A stretch of 64,000 bases of DNA from assembly GCF_000331225.1 (NCBI RefSeq), contig NZ_ANFY01000017.1:62001-126000 (forward strand). The letters are read 5' to 3'. The notes below the pieces were generated by a model, which worked only from the letters and a program-made list of their open reading frames with translations, had not been told where the DNA came from and made no database searches. Numbering within the stretch: position 1 is the first letter of the stretch; every line of letters starts with the position of its first letter. Made by a program: the position numbers and the translations under genes. Positions 32,313 through 41,713 of this stretch are shown in pieces. Source of the DNA: Sandarakinorhabdus sp. AAP62. Lineage in GTDB: Bacteria; Pseudomonadota; Alphaproteobacteria; Sphingomonadales; Sphingomonadaceae.

Positions 32313-34226
32313 TCATTTGCGCGGGGTCAGCAATTGTTCCAGCGGCGTTGGTGCCGTGGTGCCGATGCGTTCCAGGCGCGGATAGCGCAGGCCGCCGTGC
32401 CAGGCCCATTCCACCGTGCGCACCCGGTCATCCGTTTTCACCAGCAGCCGGATCGGCGTGGTCCCGCCCTTGGCGGCCGTCACGGCGGCGCGCAGCGTTT
32501 CATCGCTGTAGGGCAGCTCGTTCACGGCCAGCAGCACATCGCCCACTACCAGCCCGGCTTCGAAGGCAGCGCTGTTCCACAGCACCTGTTCCACCTTGCC
32601 GGCGGTGCCCAGCAGCAGGCCGCCGGAGAAACTGAGATTGAGCTGCCGGCGGTTGGCATCGGTGAAGGCCGCCGTCGGCTTGTCGAGATAGACCAGTTTC
32701 CAGCCCGCCAGTTCCAGGCCCTTCAGCGGCGCGCCCTCGGCCTTCTCAGTGAGCCGGCGCTGCAGATGGGAGGCCCAGTCATGCCGCTGCACCGCATTCA
32801 GATCGGCAACGAGGCTATTGAAATCATAGGGCTTCACCCCCCAATCCCCATCGCCGGTGCCAAAGAAGCGGCGCGCAAAATCATCGAGGCTGCGAGTGCC
32901 ATTGCTGGCCCGCCGGATGATTGCATCGGCTTCCAGCCAGATCAGCAGGCCTTCGTTGTAATAATCCTCGCTGCGCTGGAAGCTGAGCCAACCCTTGGGC
33001 GCGCGCGGCGTGATCAGCGGATCGTTGGTGGTATCATCCAGGCTGCGCCAGCTGCGCGCCGGGCGGTTGTCCAGCGTGGCGGCGATATTGGCCAGTTGGT
33101 CGAGCGTGTCAGCCGCGCCAACCAGCCCGGATCGCGCCTGCAGCACATAGCCCCAGAATTGCGTCTGCCCTTCATACACCCACAGCATCGAGTTGCGCAT
33201 CGGCGTGCGGAAATCCGGCGTGACCAGATCGGCGCCGCGCCGGTGCTTGCCGTTCCAGCTGTGGGTGAATTCGTGCGGCAGCAGGTTGCGCCGGCCAGGT
33301 CCGCGATCCCAATCGGTGAAATAGCCGGTGTCGACGCCATTTTCGGAACTGCGGTGATGCTCCAGCCCGATGCCGCCCATCTTCTCGGTGAGGCTGAGCA
33401 GCAGATCATAATGATCGAACTGGCGGGTGCCAAACAGCTTCACCGCCTGCGCAACCAGCGCCTTGTGCTTGCCAATCTGTTCGTCACTGGCCTTCAGGAA
33501 GCGCGCATCATCGGCGACCACGTTGAGCGTGACATTCTGGCCCAGATCCCACCTGGCGAAATGGCGGCCGGCGAAGAAGGGGCTATCCACCAGCGTTTCA
33601 TAATCCACCGTCTGGTACGCGACGCGGCTGCCATCGCGGCTGGCCTCTCGCATCGCGCTGGCCGCCTGCCAGCCCTGCGGCCAGGTGACGGAGAGCGACA
33701 CCGGAATCTGGCGCGTGAACCAGCCCGCCGGATAGAGCGAGACGCTGTTGGGCTGCAGGTTGAGCATGTCGGAGGTGACGACGATCCGCCCCTGCGGCCC
33801 ATCGGTGGCAGAAAGGAACTGGAAGCGCACATCCAGCGCCGTGGCTCCGGCCGGCACCTCCACCCAGAAGGCAAAGACATCAACCGGATCGCGCTGCCAG
33901 CGCAGCAACTGGCCCTGGGCACGGATTTCGAGGCCGGCCAGCTTCTCGATCTCGCCGCGCGGCGCGTGCTTGCCGGGCAGGAATTTCGGGAACAGCAGCG
34001 CCATGCGCTGGCCCGCCAGTTCGGTCGGCACCGGGATGGTCTGTTCCACCTTGAACACGCCGCGCTGGGTATCGGTTGCGTCCACATGCAGGCGCATGGT
34101 GCCGGGGAAGGGCATATCCTTCGCGGCCGGCAAGGCGTCCACGATCGGCAGCGGTTGCGGCATCGAACGCTGCGCAAGGGCAGGGGCGGCGATAAGGGCG
34201 GAAGCCAGCAGGAGAAACATGCGCAT
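32313..34226 (-). CDS. Exported M61-family metallopeptidase (glycyl-aminopeptidase-like) with PDZ domain
   Basis: The start chosen is the ATG at 34226 (MRMFLLLASALIAAPALAQ, a clear signal peptide), giving 637 residues. The zinc motif HEFTH sits in LLPHEFTHSWNGKHRRG at about residue 312, followed by a downstream Glu in LWVYEGQTQFWGYVL. This is the gluzincin arrangement of family M61. The C-terminal 110 residues form a PDZ-like domain (GGLLLGTAGKVEQVLWNSAAFEAGLVVGDVLLAVN). It should cleave N-terminal small residues from peptides in the periplasm. The yncE-like gene upstream lies 39 bp away in the same direction. Confidence 0.93.
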   Translation of the reverse strand: MRMFLLLASALIAAPALAQRSMPQPLPIVDALPAAKDMPFPGTMRLHVDATDTQRGVFKVEQTIPVPTELAGQRMALLFPKFLPGKHAPRGEIEKLAGLEIRAQGQLLRWQRDPVDVFAFWVEVPAGATALDVRFQFLSATDGPQGRIVVTSDMLNLQPNSVSLYPAGWFTRQIPVSLSVTWPQGWQAASAMREASRDGSRVAYQTVDYETLVDSPFFAGRHFARWDLGQNVTLNVVADDARFLKASDEQIGKHKALVAQAVKLFGTRQFDHYDLLLSLTEKMGGIGLEHHRSSENGVDTGYFTDWDRGPGRRNLLPHEFTHSWNGKHRRGADLVTPDFRTPMRNSMLWVYEGQTQFWGYVLQARSGLVGAADTLDQLANIAATLDNRPARSWRSLDDTTNDPLITPRAPKGWLSFQRSEDYYNEGLLIWLEADAIIRRASNGTRSLDDFARRFFGTGDGDWGVKPYDFNSLVADLNAVQRHDWASHLQRRLTEKAEGAPLKGLELAGWKLVYLDKPTAAFTDANRRQLNLSFSGGLLLGTAGKVEQVLWNSAAFEAGLVVGDVLLAVNELPYSDETLRAAVTAAKGGTTPIRLLVKTDDRVRTVEWAWHGGLRYPRLERIGTTAPTPLEQLLTPRK

Positions 34227-34265
34227 GGCCGAAGGGTTAGCCGGCAATGTCCGCCTGTTTCAAGC

Positions 34266-35273
34266 CTATTTGCCCCCCCAGGCCATCCCATCGGCACCGG
34301 CGGCCGTGGCAATGGTGCGGATGACCCGCCGCTGTGCCAGATCGATCACGGCCACCGTGCCATCGCCCGCGCAACTGACATAGGCCAGTTTTTCATCAGG
34401 CTGGATGACAATGGCCTGCGGGCCTTTCCCGACCGGGATGGTCTGGACGACCGCCATCTTCTTCAGGTCAACCACGGCAACCGCGTCGGATCCGGCCGGT
34501 TCACGCATGATGATCAGCAGGGAGCGGCCATCGCGCAACGCGGCGGCGCCATAACCACGGCCGGGCAGGGGCACCCATTGTTTCAGGGTGCGGGTCTTCG
34601 TGTCGATCACCGCCATGCGCGGGGCCTGCGTGTCCGACGTGAAGGCAAGGCGACCATCGGCGGAAAGGGCGATGCGCTGCACCTGATCGGCCACCTTGAT
34701 CACCGCCAAGGTCTTGCGGGCCACCATGTCCAGCACGGAAACCGATCCCGGCCCCACGTTGGCCGTGTAGCCGGTGCGGCCATCGGGTGACAGCACCAGC
34801 ATGTGCGATTGTTCGGCGCCGGTGGGGATGCGGCCAACCACGGCCCGGGCCTTGGGATCGACAATGGCAACGCTGTTGTCGAGCTCGGTGGTCACGTAAA
34901 CCAGGCCGCTCTTCGGATCGATCACCGGCAGGTGCGGGCGCACGCCGCGACCGAAATCCACCGTACCGATGATGGTGCGGCTCGGCAGATCGACGATCAG
35001 CATCTCGCGGCCATCGCTGCCCGGCCGGCCGACACCGGAATTGCCATAGACCGGCAGATAGGCCGTCTTGCCATCCGGCGTGATCGCCACTTCATGCGCG
35101 CGATTCCGGTCCGGCAGGCGCTGCTCGATGCTGCCTACCACTTCAAGCGAGGTGCCATCGATGATGCTGGCCGTGGCATTGCCCTGGTTCACCACCACCA
35201 GCGATTGCGCCCACAACGGTGCCGACACGCCGGCCATCATGATGAAGGCCGCGACGGCCCTTGGTATTTGCAT
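34266..35273 (-). CDS. Exported YVTN/YncE-like beta-propeller protein
   Basis: The 335-residue product has a signal peptide (AAFIMMAGVSAPLWAQ) and seven roughly 40-residue propeller blades, with recurring AVIDxxxxxVVGxI and LSPDGRTGYTAN-type strands: TASIIDGTSLEVVGSI, VAIVDPKARAVVGRI, VSVLDMVARKTLAVI and VAVIDLAQRRVIRTI. Such seven-bladed propellers bind ligands, DNA or partner proteins; the ligand cannot be inferred. It lies just upstream of, and in line with, the M61 peptidase gene, and is divergent from hisS. Confidence 0.88.
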   Translation of the reverse strand: MQIPRAVAAFIMMAGVSAPLWAQSLVVVNQGNATASIIDGTSLEVVGSIEQRLPDRNRAHEVAITPDGKTAYLPVYGNSGVGRPGSDGREMLIVDLPSRTIIGTVDFGRGVRPHLPVIDPKSGLVYVTTELDNSVAIVDPKARAVVGRIPTGAEQSHMLVLSPDGRTGYTANVGPGSVSVLDMVARKTLAVIKVADQVQRIALSADGRLAFTSDTQAPRMAVIDTKTRTLKQWVPLPGRGYGAAALRDGRSLLIIMREPAGSDAVAVVDLKKMAVVQTIPVGKGPQAIVIQPDEKLAYVSCAGDGTVAVIDLAQRRVIRTIATAAGADGMAWGGK

Positions 35274-35387
35274 GGGCTATCCCCCGATGATCCCGATCCA
35301 GTGGACCAGAGCCGTGCGGCAATGTCCACCACCTGAATGCCATGCCGGCGTTGCGCTGGCAGTCTGCCTCGCTTAAACGCCGTTGCC

Positions 35388-36668
35388 ATGAGCAAGGCGC
35401 CCCAGAACCCACCCCAGAAACCTCGGGGCACGCAAGACATGATCGGCGAGGCCGCCGCCCGCTTCGATCATGTGATCGAAACCTTCAACCGCGTGCGCAA
35501 GCTGCATGGCTTTGGCCGGGTGGAAGTGCCGGTGTTCGAAAGCACCGCCGTGTTCACGCGCTCCCTGGGCGAAACGACCGATGTCGTCTCCAAGGAAATG
35601 TATGAATTCACCGATCGCGGCGGCGATGCCATGTGCCTGCGCCCGGAATTCACCGCCGGCATCGCCCGCGCCTATATCGAAAATGGCTGGCAGCAACTGG
35701 CGCCGCTGAAGCTGGCGGCGTGGGGGCCGCTGTTCCGTTATGAGCGCCCGCAAAAGGGGCGGTTTCGCCAATTCCACCAATTGGACGCCGAAATATTGGG
35801 TGCGGGCGAGCCGGCGGCAGACGTCGAGGTGATCGCGCTCGGCCAGCATCTGCTGGAAGAACTGGGCGTGGCCGATGATGTGGTGGTGACGATCAACAGC
35901 ATGGGCGATCCGGAAACGCGCGCCGCCTGGAGCGCCGCCGTGGCCGCCTGGTTCACCAGGCATCGCGGTGACCTGTCCGAAGACAGCCAGCGCCGGCTGG
36001 ACGCCAACCCGCTGCGCATTCTCGACAGCAAGGACGCGGGTGATCAGGCGCTGGTAGCCGATGCGCCGCAGATCGATGATTATTTCAGCGTCGAAGCCGG
36101 GCAGTTCTTCGAGCGCCTGCAGGCCGGCCTGGCCGCCAGCGGCATCGCCTGGACGCGCAACGCCCGGCTGGTGCGCGGGCTGGATTATTATCGCCACAGC
36201 GTGTTCGAATTCATCACGCAAAGCCTGGGCGCGCAGGGCACCGTGCTCGGCGGCGGGCGCTATGACGGCCTGATCGGCCATATGGGCGGGCCGGAAACGC
36301 CGGCTGTGGGCTGGGCGGCGGGGATCGAGCGGCTGGCGATGCTGGTGGCGGAACCGACCTTGCCCAAGGTTCAGGTCGCCGTGGTCGCCGTTGGCCCGGA
36401 AGCCGAAAATGGCGCGCTGGCGCTGCTGCAGGGCCTGCGGCTGGCCGGCATATCGGCCGAACAGGGTTGGCGCGGCAATTTGAAGAAGAAGATGGAACGC
36501 GCCGGCAAGTCGGGCGCGCGGCTCGCCGTGCTGATTGGCGCGGACGAAGTGGCGGCCGGCAATGTCACCCTGCGCGATCTGGGCAGCGGCGAACAGGTGC
36601 CGGTGGCCATGGCCGAAGCCGTCGCCGCCATCCGGGCCCGCCTGTCCGGGGGCGGTCTCAAGGGATGA
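35388..36668 (+). CDS. hisS: Histidyl-tRNA synthetase
   Basis: The start chosen is the ATG at 35388 ([18 protein letters not shown]), giving 426 residues. Class II motifs are clear: [34 protein letters not shown] (motif 1), [14 protein letters not shown] and [23 protein letters not shown] (motif 2), the HisA-type motif VRGLDYY, then [12 protein letters not shown] with GWAAGIERL (motif 3). The anticodon-binding domain is at the C-terminus. It charges tRNA-His. Its stop overlaps the prfA start (ATGA), forming hisS-prfA-prmC. Confidence 0.98.
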   Translation: MSKAPQNPPQKPRGTQDMIGEAAARFDHVIETFNRVRKLHGFGRVEVPVFESTAVFTRSLGETTDVVSKEMYEFTDRGGDAMCLRPEFTAGIARAYIENGWQQLAPLKLAAWGPLFRYERPQKGRFRQFHQLDAEILGAGEPAADVEVIALGQHLLEELGVADDVVVTINSMGDPETRAAWSAAVAAWFTRHRGDLSEDSQRRLDANPLRILDSKDAGDQALVADAPQIDDYFSVEAGQFFERLQAGLAASGIAWTRNARLVRGLDYYRHSVFEFITQSLGAQGTVLGGGRYDGLIGHMGGPETPAVGWAAGIERLAMLVAEPTLPKVQVAVVAVGPEAENGALALLQGLRLAGISAEQGWRGNLKKKMERAGKSGARLAVLIGADEVAAGNVTLRDLGSGEQVPVAMAEAVAAIRARLSGGGLKG

Positions 36669-37729
36669 CGCTGCCGGTCGAGCGTATCGCCCAGATCGAG
36701 CGTCGCCATGCCCAGTTGGCGCACGACATGGGCAATCCGGCGCTGCCGGCCGATCAGTTCGTGGCGCTGTCCAAGGATTATGCCGAACTGACTCCGCTGG
36801 TGGAGGCGGCGCAGGCGTGGCGGGCCCTGCTGGCGACGCGGGACGAACTGCAGGCGATCCCCGCCAGCGATGAAATGCATGCGCTGGCGCAGGAAGAACT
36901 GGCCGAAATCACCGCGCGTTTGCCGGGCGCGGAGCGAGCGCTGGCGCTGAAGCTGCTGCCGCGCGATGCTGCCGATGATCGCTCCGCCGTGCTGGAAATC
37001 CGCGCCGGCACGGGCGGCGATGAAGCCGCGCTGTTTGCCGGCGATCTTGCCCGCATGTATGAGCGTTATGCGGCAAACCACGGTTGGCGCTGGGAAATCT
37101 TGTCGGCCAATGCATCAGATCTCGGCGGCTTCAAGGAAATCGTGGCCAGCGTCGCCGGCGCCGGCGTATTTGCCCGGTTGAAGTTTGAAAGCGGCGTGCA
37201 CCGTGTGCAGCGTGTACCGGCCACCGAAGCCGGCGGGCGCATCCACACCAGTGCCGCCACCGTGGCCGTGCTGCCCGAAGCCGAAGATGTGGATGTCGCC
37301 ATCGACGACAAGGATCTGCGCATCGACGTGTTCCGCGCTTCGGGCGCCGGCGGCCAGCATGTCAACACGACAGACAGCGCCGTGCGCATCACCCATCTGC
37401 CCAGCGGCATCGTGGTTGCCGTGCAGGATGAACGCAGCCAGCACAAGAACAAGGCCAAGGCGCTGAAATTGCTGCGCACCCGCCTGTTTGATGCGGAACG
37501 CGAGCGCCTTTCAGCCACGCGCAGCGCGGATCGCAAGGCCATGGTGGGCAGCGGCGATCGCAGCGAACGCATCCGCACCTATAATTTCCCGCAAGGCCGG
37601 GTGACGGATCACCGCATCAACCTGACGCTGCATCGCCTGCCCGAGATCATTGATGGCAGCGGCCTTGATGAACTGGTGGGGGCGTTGATTGCCGAGGATG
37701 AAGCTGCCCGCCTGGCGAGCCTTGGCTGA
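36665..37729 (+). CDS. prfA: Peptide chain release factor 1
   Basis: The ATG at 36665 overlaps the hisS stop and gives 354 residues; the frame open upstream is antiparallel noise. It contains the catalytic GGQ in [24 protein letters not shown]. The stop-codon recognition region [25 protein letters not shown] carries the PAT-like tripeptide that reads UAA and UAG. The C-terminus ([27 protein letters not shown]) is also typical. The Gln of GGQ is methylated by PrmC, whose gene follows ten bases later. Confidence 0.98.
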   Translation: MTLPVERIAQIERRHAQLAHDMGNPALPADQFVALSKDYAELTPLVEAAQAWRALLATRDELQAIPASDEMHALAQEELAEITARLPGAERALALKLLPRDAADDRSAVLEIRAGTGGDEAALFAGDLARMYERYAANHGWRWEILSANASDLGGFKEIVASVAGAGVFARLKFESGVHRVQRVPATEAGGRIHTSAATVAVLPEAEDVDVAIDDKDLRIDVFRASGAGGQHVNTTDSAVRITHLPSGIVVAVQDERSQHKNKAKALKLLRTRLFDAERERLSATRSADRKAMVGSGDRSERIRTYNFPQGRVTDHRINLTLHRLPEIIDGSGLDELVGALIAEDEAARLASLG

Positions 37730-37738
37730 GTTGGGGGG

Positions 37739-38569
37739 GTGACCCGCATCGCCGATCTCCTGCATTCAGCGGCTCTGCGTATCGGTGGAGACACGGCGCG
37801 GCTCGATGCCGAAGTGTTGCTGGCCCATCATCTCGGGTGCTCGCGTGGCGATCTGATCTTGAATCCAGATCGGAATATCCATCCGCAAGACTATGAAAAA
37901 CTGATCGAACGGCGCGCCAATGGAGAACCTGTTGCGCACATCACCGGCAGCCGCGAATTCTGGTCGCTGGCCCTGAAGGTCACGCCCGATGTGCTGATCC
38001 CGCGCCCCGACACCGAGACCCTGATCGAAGTGGCGTTGCAGCGCTGCACCGCGCCGCGCCGCATCCTCGATCTTGGTACCGGGTCAGGCGCCTTGTTGCT
38101 GGCCGCGCTCAGCGAGTGGCCGCAGGCGACGGGCCTAGGCATCGATGCCAGCCCGGCCGCCCTGGCAGTGGCGCAGGAAAACGCCCACCGCACCGGACTG
38201 GCCGAACGCGCCGCCTTCCGGCTGGGAGACTGGGGTGAGGGGCTGACCGAGAGGTTTGACCTCATTCTCAGCAATCCGCCCTATATTGCTGAAAATGATT
38301 CACTTTCCGAAGAAGTCCGCCGCCACGAACCGGCCCGTGCGCTGTTTGCCGGCAGCGATGGCCTCGACGATTATCGCCGGATCCTGCCGCAGCTTGCCGA
38401 ATTGCTGAACCCCGGCGGTCTGGCGCTGCTGGAGATCGGCCACCGCCAGGGGCCGGCCCTGCTGGACATGGCCGCCGCCCATGGCCTTGCCGCCCGCATT
38501 TACCCCGATCTGGCCGGCCGCGACCGCTGCGCGGCGCTACACATCCCGCCGCTCGAGCCGGCGGCCTGA
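37739..38569 (+). CDS. prmC: Release-factor glutamine methyltransferase
   Basis: A GTG at 37739 behind a GGGGGG run starts this 276-residue protein. Methyltransferase motifs are intact: the SAM-binding DLGTGSGALLLAAL, the substrate-binding NPPY in ILSNPPYIAE, and the N-terminal helical domain ending VAHITGSREFWSLALKVTPDVLIPRPDTETLIE. It N5-methylates the GGQ glutamine of release factors 1 and 2. Its last 33 bp overlap tail-to-tail with the serine hydrolase gene on the other strand. Confidence 0.96.
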   Translation: MTRIADLLHSAALRIGGDTARLDAEVLLAHHLGCSRGDLILNPDRNIHPQDYEKLIERRANGEPVAHITGSREFWSLALKVTPDVLIPRPDTETLIEVALQRCTAPRRILDLGTGSGALLLAALSEWPQATGLGIDASPAALAVAQENAHRTGLAERAAFRLGDWGEGLTERFDLILSNPPYIAENDSLSEEVRRHEPARALFAGSDGLDDYRRILPQLAELLNPGGLALLEIGHRQGPALLDMAAAHGLAARIYPDLAGRDRCAALHIPPLEPAA

Positions 38570-40201
38570 CCACTCCATCGCCTGCGGCACACCAGCCACA
38601 TGCGCCAGGAACCGCAGCCGCTCCGGACTGTTTGGCGCATCATCGGGCACCCAATCATCCTTTCCGGTGCGGCGCAGGGGCAGCACGCCACCCAGGAACA
38701 ATTTGTCGCCGCGCGCCACCACGGCGGCTCCGCCAATCCACGGATCATCGCTCTGATAATGGCCGGCCAGCCCGGCAAGTTCCGGCGGCGTGGCGGGCAG
38801 GGCGGCATTCACGCCTGACCGCACGAAGCGCCGGCTGCCGTGATCGAGCGCGATCACCGCCTTGTCGCGCCGCTGCGCCACCAGAGGCCAATCCACCAGC
38901 CCCGGATGGGCAGTGGCAAACATGCCTGGTGCGATCGCCTGCAGCGGCACCCGCGCACCATCCAGCACGGCAATCAGGCCCGGCAATATGTCCAGCTGCT
39001 GCTGCCCGTCGCTGTAACTGCCAACATAATCGCCGGCATCCGCGGGCAGGGCGGCGAGTTCGGGGGGCGCCGGAATCGCCCCGCCGGCCGCCGCCGCCCG
39101 CAAGGCCCGCAGAGCATAAAGCGTGATCAGGCGCGGGCGATAATTGATGCCGCCCACCGCACAGCTGGCAAAGGCGCCCAGGCCGGCCGCCGCATCGACA
39201 TGCATGGACGAGGAGAAACACACCATGCCGCCGGTGTGATGCAGCAAGGCACGGCCTTCATCGCTGCGGTGCATCAGGCCCAGCCCATAGGTTTCCGCCG
39301 GGTTGGCCGGATCCTGTACCACCGGATTTTCCAGCCACAGCCGCGCCTGCGCATCGGTGAGCAGGGGCGCGCCCTTGCCCTGGCCAACGGCGGCGATGAA
39401 ATCCAGATAACGGCCCATGTCGGCCAGCGGCGCCGCCACCGAACCGGCGCCCAGATTGGCATCCACCCAGGGTGCCGGCGCCATTGCCATGCCCGGCAGC
39501 ACCGGGCGATCCGGGCGCAGCGGGCTGTAGCTGGCGGGATAGCGGGCGCGGTCCTTCCACTGGATGGCGCCGCGCGTCGCGGCCATGCCCAGCGGCCGGC
39601 ACACGCGTTCCTCGATGATCTGATGGAGGATCTTGCCCTCGATGCGTTCCAGCGCATGGCCAACCAGATCATAGCCGGTGTTGCTGTAGCTCCAGCCCTT
39701 GCCGGCGTTGAAACCGCGCCACAATTTCACGCCCAGCGATGGCGCGAAATCCGGCAGGCCCGTGGTGTGATCGAGCAGGCCCCTGATGGTGAACGGCCCG
39801 CCCGACGACACGCCCGGCAATTGCGCTTCGGGCAGATGCTGGCGCAGTTCATCGTCCAGGGTCAGCTTGCCTTCGGCCTGCAGGGACAGGCAGGCCAGCG
39901 CCACGAAACTCTTGGAAATACTGCCGATCTGCCACAATTCATCGCCGGCCAGGGGCTGCGTTTCTCGATAATCACGTGTGCCCGACAGGATGGTGAAATG
40001 CCGCCCTGGCCCGGCCGACACGACCACCCCCATGGCTGGCAAGCCGAAATGCCGGCGGTGCGCCTCCACATAGGCAGCCACCGCTTCCAGCGACTTCGTT
40101 TCGGCGGCGCTGGCCCCCGGCGCAACCAGCGTCGCGCGCGCCGATCCTGCCAGCGATGCGCCGGCAGCCCCGGCGAGAAACAGGCGACGATTGATGGTCA
40201 T
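38537..40201 (-). CDS. Exported beta-lactamase-fold serine hydrolase
   Basis: The 554-residue protein starts with a twin-arginine-type signal (INRRLFLAGAAGASLAG). Class C beta-lactamase/esterase motifs follow: the nucleophile in SISKSF at about residue 95 (SxxK), YSNTGYDLVG (YxN) near 180, and HHTGGM (HTG-like KTG substitute) near 325. The C-terminal 200 residues form a beta-rich domain of unknown role seen in serine hydrolases of this type. It could be a carboxypeptidase, esterase or D-aminopeptidase. The 33-bp antisense overlap with prmC means each transcript runs into the other. Confidence 0.87.
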   Translation of the reverse strand: MTINRRLFLAGAAGASLAGSARATLVAPGASAAETKSLEAVAAYVEAHRRHFGLPAMGVVVSAGPGRHFTILSGTRDYRETQPLAGDELWQIGSISKSFVALACLSLQAEGKLTLDDELRQHLPEAQLPGVSSGGPFTIRGLLDHTTGLPDFAPSLGVKLWRGFNAGKGWSYSNTGYDLVGHALERIEGKILHQIIEERVCRPLGMAATRGAIQWKDRARYPASYSPLRPDRPVLPGMAMAPAPWVDANLGAGSVAAPLADMGRYLDFIAAVGQGKGAPLLTDAQARLWLENPVVQDPANPAETYGLGLMHRSDEGRALLHHTGGMVCFSSSMHVDAAAGLGAFASCAVGGINYRPRLITLYALRALRAAAAGGAIPAPPELAALPADAGDYVGSYSDGQQQLDILPGLIAVLDGARVPLQAIAPGMFATAHPGLVDWPLVAQRRDKAVIALDHGSRRFVRSGVNAALPATPPELAGLAGHYQSDDPWIGGAAVVARGDKLFLGGVLPLRRTGKDDWVPDDAPNSPERLRFLAHVAGVPQAMEWSGRRLERRDV

Positions 40202-40238
40202 GGCACTTCCCCCTTTATGCAGGGTTCAGTGTGGCAAG

Positions 40239-41045
40239 TCAGCCCGCAGCCGGCAAGCCGCGTTCCGCAGCCTTCACCTGTTGCCAATAGGCTTCCTGCT
40301 CCGCCAGCAGCAGCGTCGGGAAAGCGGTGCCGGCCAACGCCTCCATGGCGCGGAATCGCCGTTCGAACTTGGCATTGCCGGCGCGCAGGGCGGCTTCGGG
40401 ATCGATGCCGTGGCGGCGGGCGAGATTGGCGGCCACGAACAGCACGTCGCCCATCTCCTCGGCGCGGTGCGTGTCATCGGTGGCGGCATCGAATTCGGCC
40501 AGTTCCTCCTCCAGCTTGGCGCGCACGCCAGACACATCGGGCCATTCGAAGCCGACCCGCGCAGCGCGGGCCTGCAGCTTTTCGGCGCGCATCAGGGCGG
40601 GCAGGGCGGTCGCGACGCCATCGAGCGCCGAAACCGGCCTTTCGGGTGCGCCGGCCGCGGCCCGTTCGGCGGCCTTGATGCGTTCCCATTCATCCTTCTG
40701 CGCCACGGCGTCGGCCGCGCGCGTGCCATCGCCAAAGATGTGCGGATGGCGCCGCTCCATCTTCTCGCACAGCGCGGTCACCACATCGGCCAGCGCGAAA
40801 TGCCCGGCTTCTTCGGCCATGCGGCTGTGGAAGACGACCTGAAAGAGCAGATCGCCCAGTTCCTTCTTCAATTCCGCCATGTCGCGCAGCGCGATGGCTT
40901 CGGCCACCTCATAGGCTTCCTCGATCGTGTAGGGCGCGATCGTGTCGAAATCCTGGGCCAGATCCCACGGGCAGCCATGCTCCTTGTGGCGCAGGGCAGC
41001 CATGATGCCGGCAAGACGATCAAGCGAGAGTGGGGCGGTGCTCAT
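40239..41045 (-). CDS. mazG: Nucleoside triphosphate pyrophosphohydrolase MazG
   Basis: The start chosen is the ATG at 41045 (MSTAPLSLDRLAGIM), with AGGGA eight bases upstream, giving 268 residues. It has the two MazG halves: GCPWDLAQDFDTIAPYTIEEAYEVAEAI and LKKELGDLLFQVVFHSRMAEE (EExxE-like and ELGD metal sites), then the second half FEWPDVSGVRAKLEEELAEFDAA with EEMGDVLFVAANLARR. MazG hydrolyses NTPs and dNTPs to monophosphates, and in E. coli moderates the stringent response by removing nucleotides. Confidence 0.96.
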   Translation of the reverse strand: MSTAPLSLDRLAGIMAALRHKEHGCPWDLAQDFDTIAPYTIEEAYEVAEAIALRDMAELKKELGDLLFQVVFHSRMAEEAGHFALADVVTALCEKMERRHPHIFGDGTRAADAVAQKDEWERIKAAERAAAGAPERPVSALDGVATALPALMRAEKLQARAARVGFEWPDVSGVRAKLEEELAEFDAATDDTHRAEEMGDVLFVAANLARRHGIDPEAALRAGNAKFERRFRAMEALAGTAFPTLLLAEQEAYWQQVKAAERGLPAAG

Positions 41046-41125
41046 GGCTTTTTCCCTGCCCCACTGGCGCGCGGCTTTCAATCGCGCAGCACGGTCGTTA
41101 TGGGCTGCGGCCAGGGAGAAATGCC

Positions 41126-41713
41126 ATGTTCACGATCTTTGGCGACAAGGTTTCCGGCAATTGCCTCAAGGTGAAATGGGTCGCCGACCATCTGGGCCTC
41201 GCCTATTGCTGGGTTGATGTGGACGTGGTGAAGGGCGAGGCCAAGGCTCCGGCGTTTCTCGCCAGATTCCCGATGGGGCAGGTACCGGCGGTGGAATTTG
41301 CCGATGGGCGCTGCCTGGCGCAATCCAACGCCCTGATGCTGCACCTGGCCGAAGGCAGCGCGCTGATTCGGGCGGACAGCTTCGCCCGCGCCGAAATGCT
41401 GCAATGGCTGTTCTGGGAACAATATAGCCACGAACCGGCCATCGCTGTGCGCCGCTTCCAGAAATATTACCTCGGCAAGCCCGACAGCGAGATTGATCCG
41501 GCACTGACCCGCAAGGGCCGCGCCGCACTCGACCAGATGGAGCAGCATCTGGCCACGCACACATGGTTTGCCGGGCAGGGGCTGAGCTGCGCCGATATCG
41601 GCCTGGTGGCCTATACAAGGGTGGCGCACGAAGGCGGCTTTGATCTGGCCGAATGGCCGGCGGTGCAGGCCTGGGTGGCGCGGGTTGAACGCGCCTTGGG
41701 TCTGATCACCTAA
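41126..41713 (+). CDS. Glutathione S-transferase family protein
   Basis: The start chosen is the ATG at 41126 (MFTIFGDKVSGNCLKVKW), preceded by CAGGGAG, giving 195 residues. The N-terminal thioredoxin-like half shows FPMGQVPAVEFADGRCLAQSNALMLHLAE (the cis-Pro and glutathione-binding SNA region). The helical C-terminal half ends in GLSCADIGLVAYTRVAHEGGFDL, the capping-box motif of GSTs. Substrate unknown. It ends four bases inside the convergent hydrolase gene. Confidence 0.92.
   Translation: MFTIFGDKVSGNCLKVKWVADHLGLAYCWVDVDVVKGEAKAPAFLARFPMGQVPAVEFADGRCLAQSNALMLHLAEGSALIRADSFARAEMLQWLFWEQYSHEPAIAVRRFQKYYLGKPDSEIDPALTRKGRAALDQMEQHLATHTWFAGQGLSCADIGLVAYTRVAHEGGFDLAEWPAVQAWVARVERALGLIT

Noticed and set aside
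32259-34790. An 840-codon plus-strand open frame across the M61 peptidase and propeller genes.
   Set aside because: Antisense to two genes with clear motifs on the other strand; composition is that of GC mirror frames.
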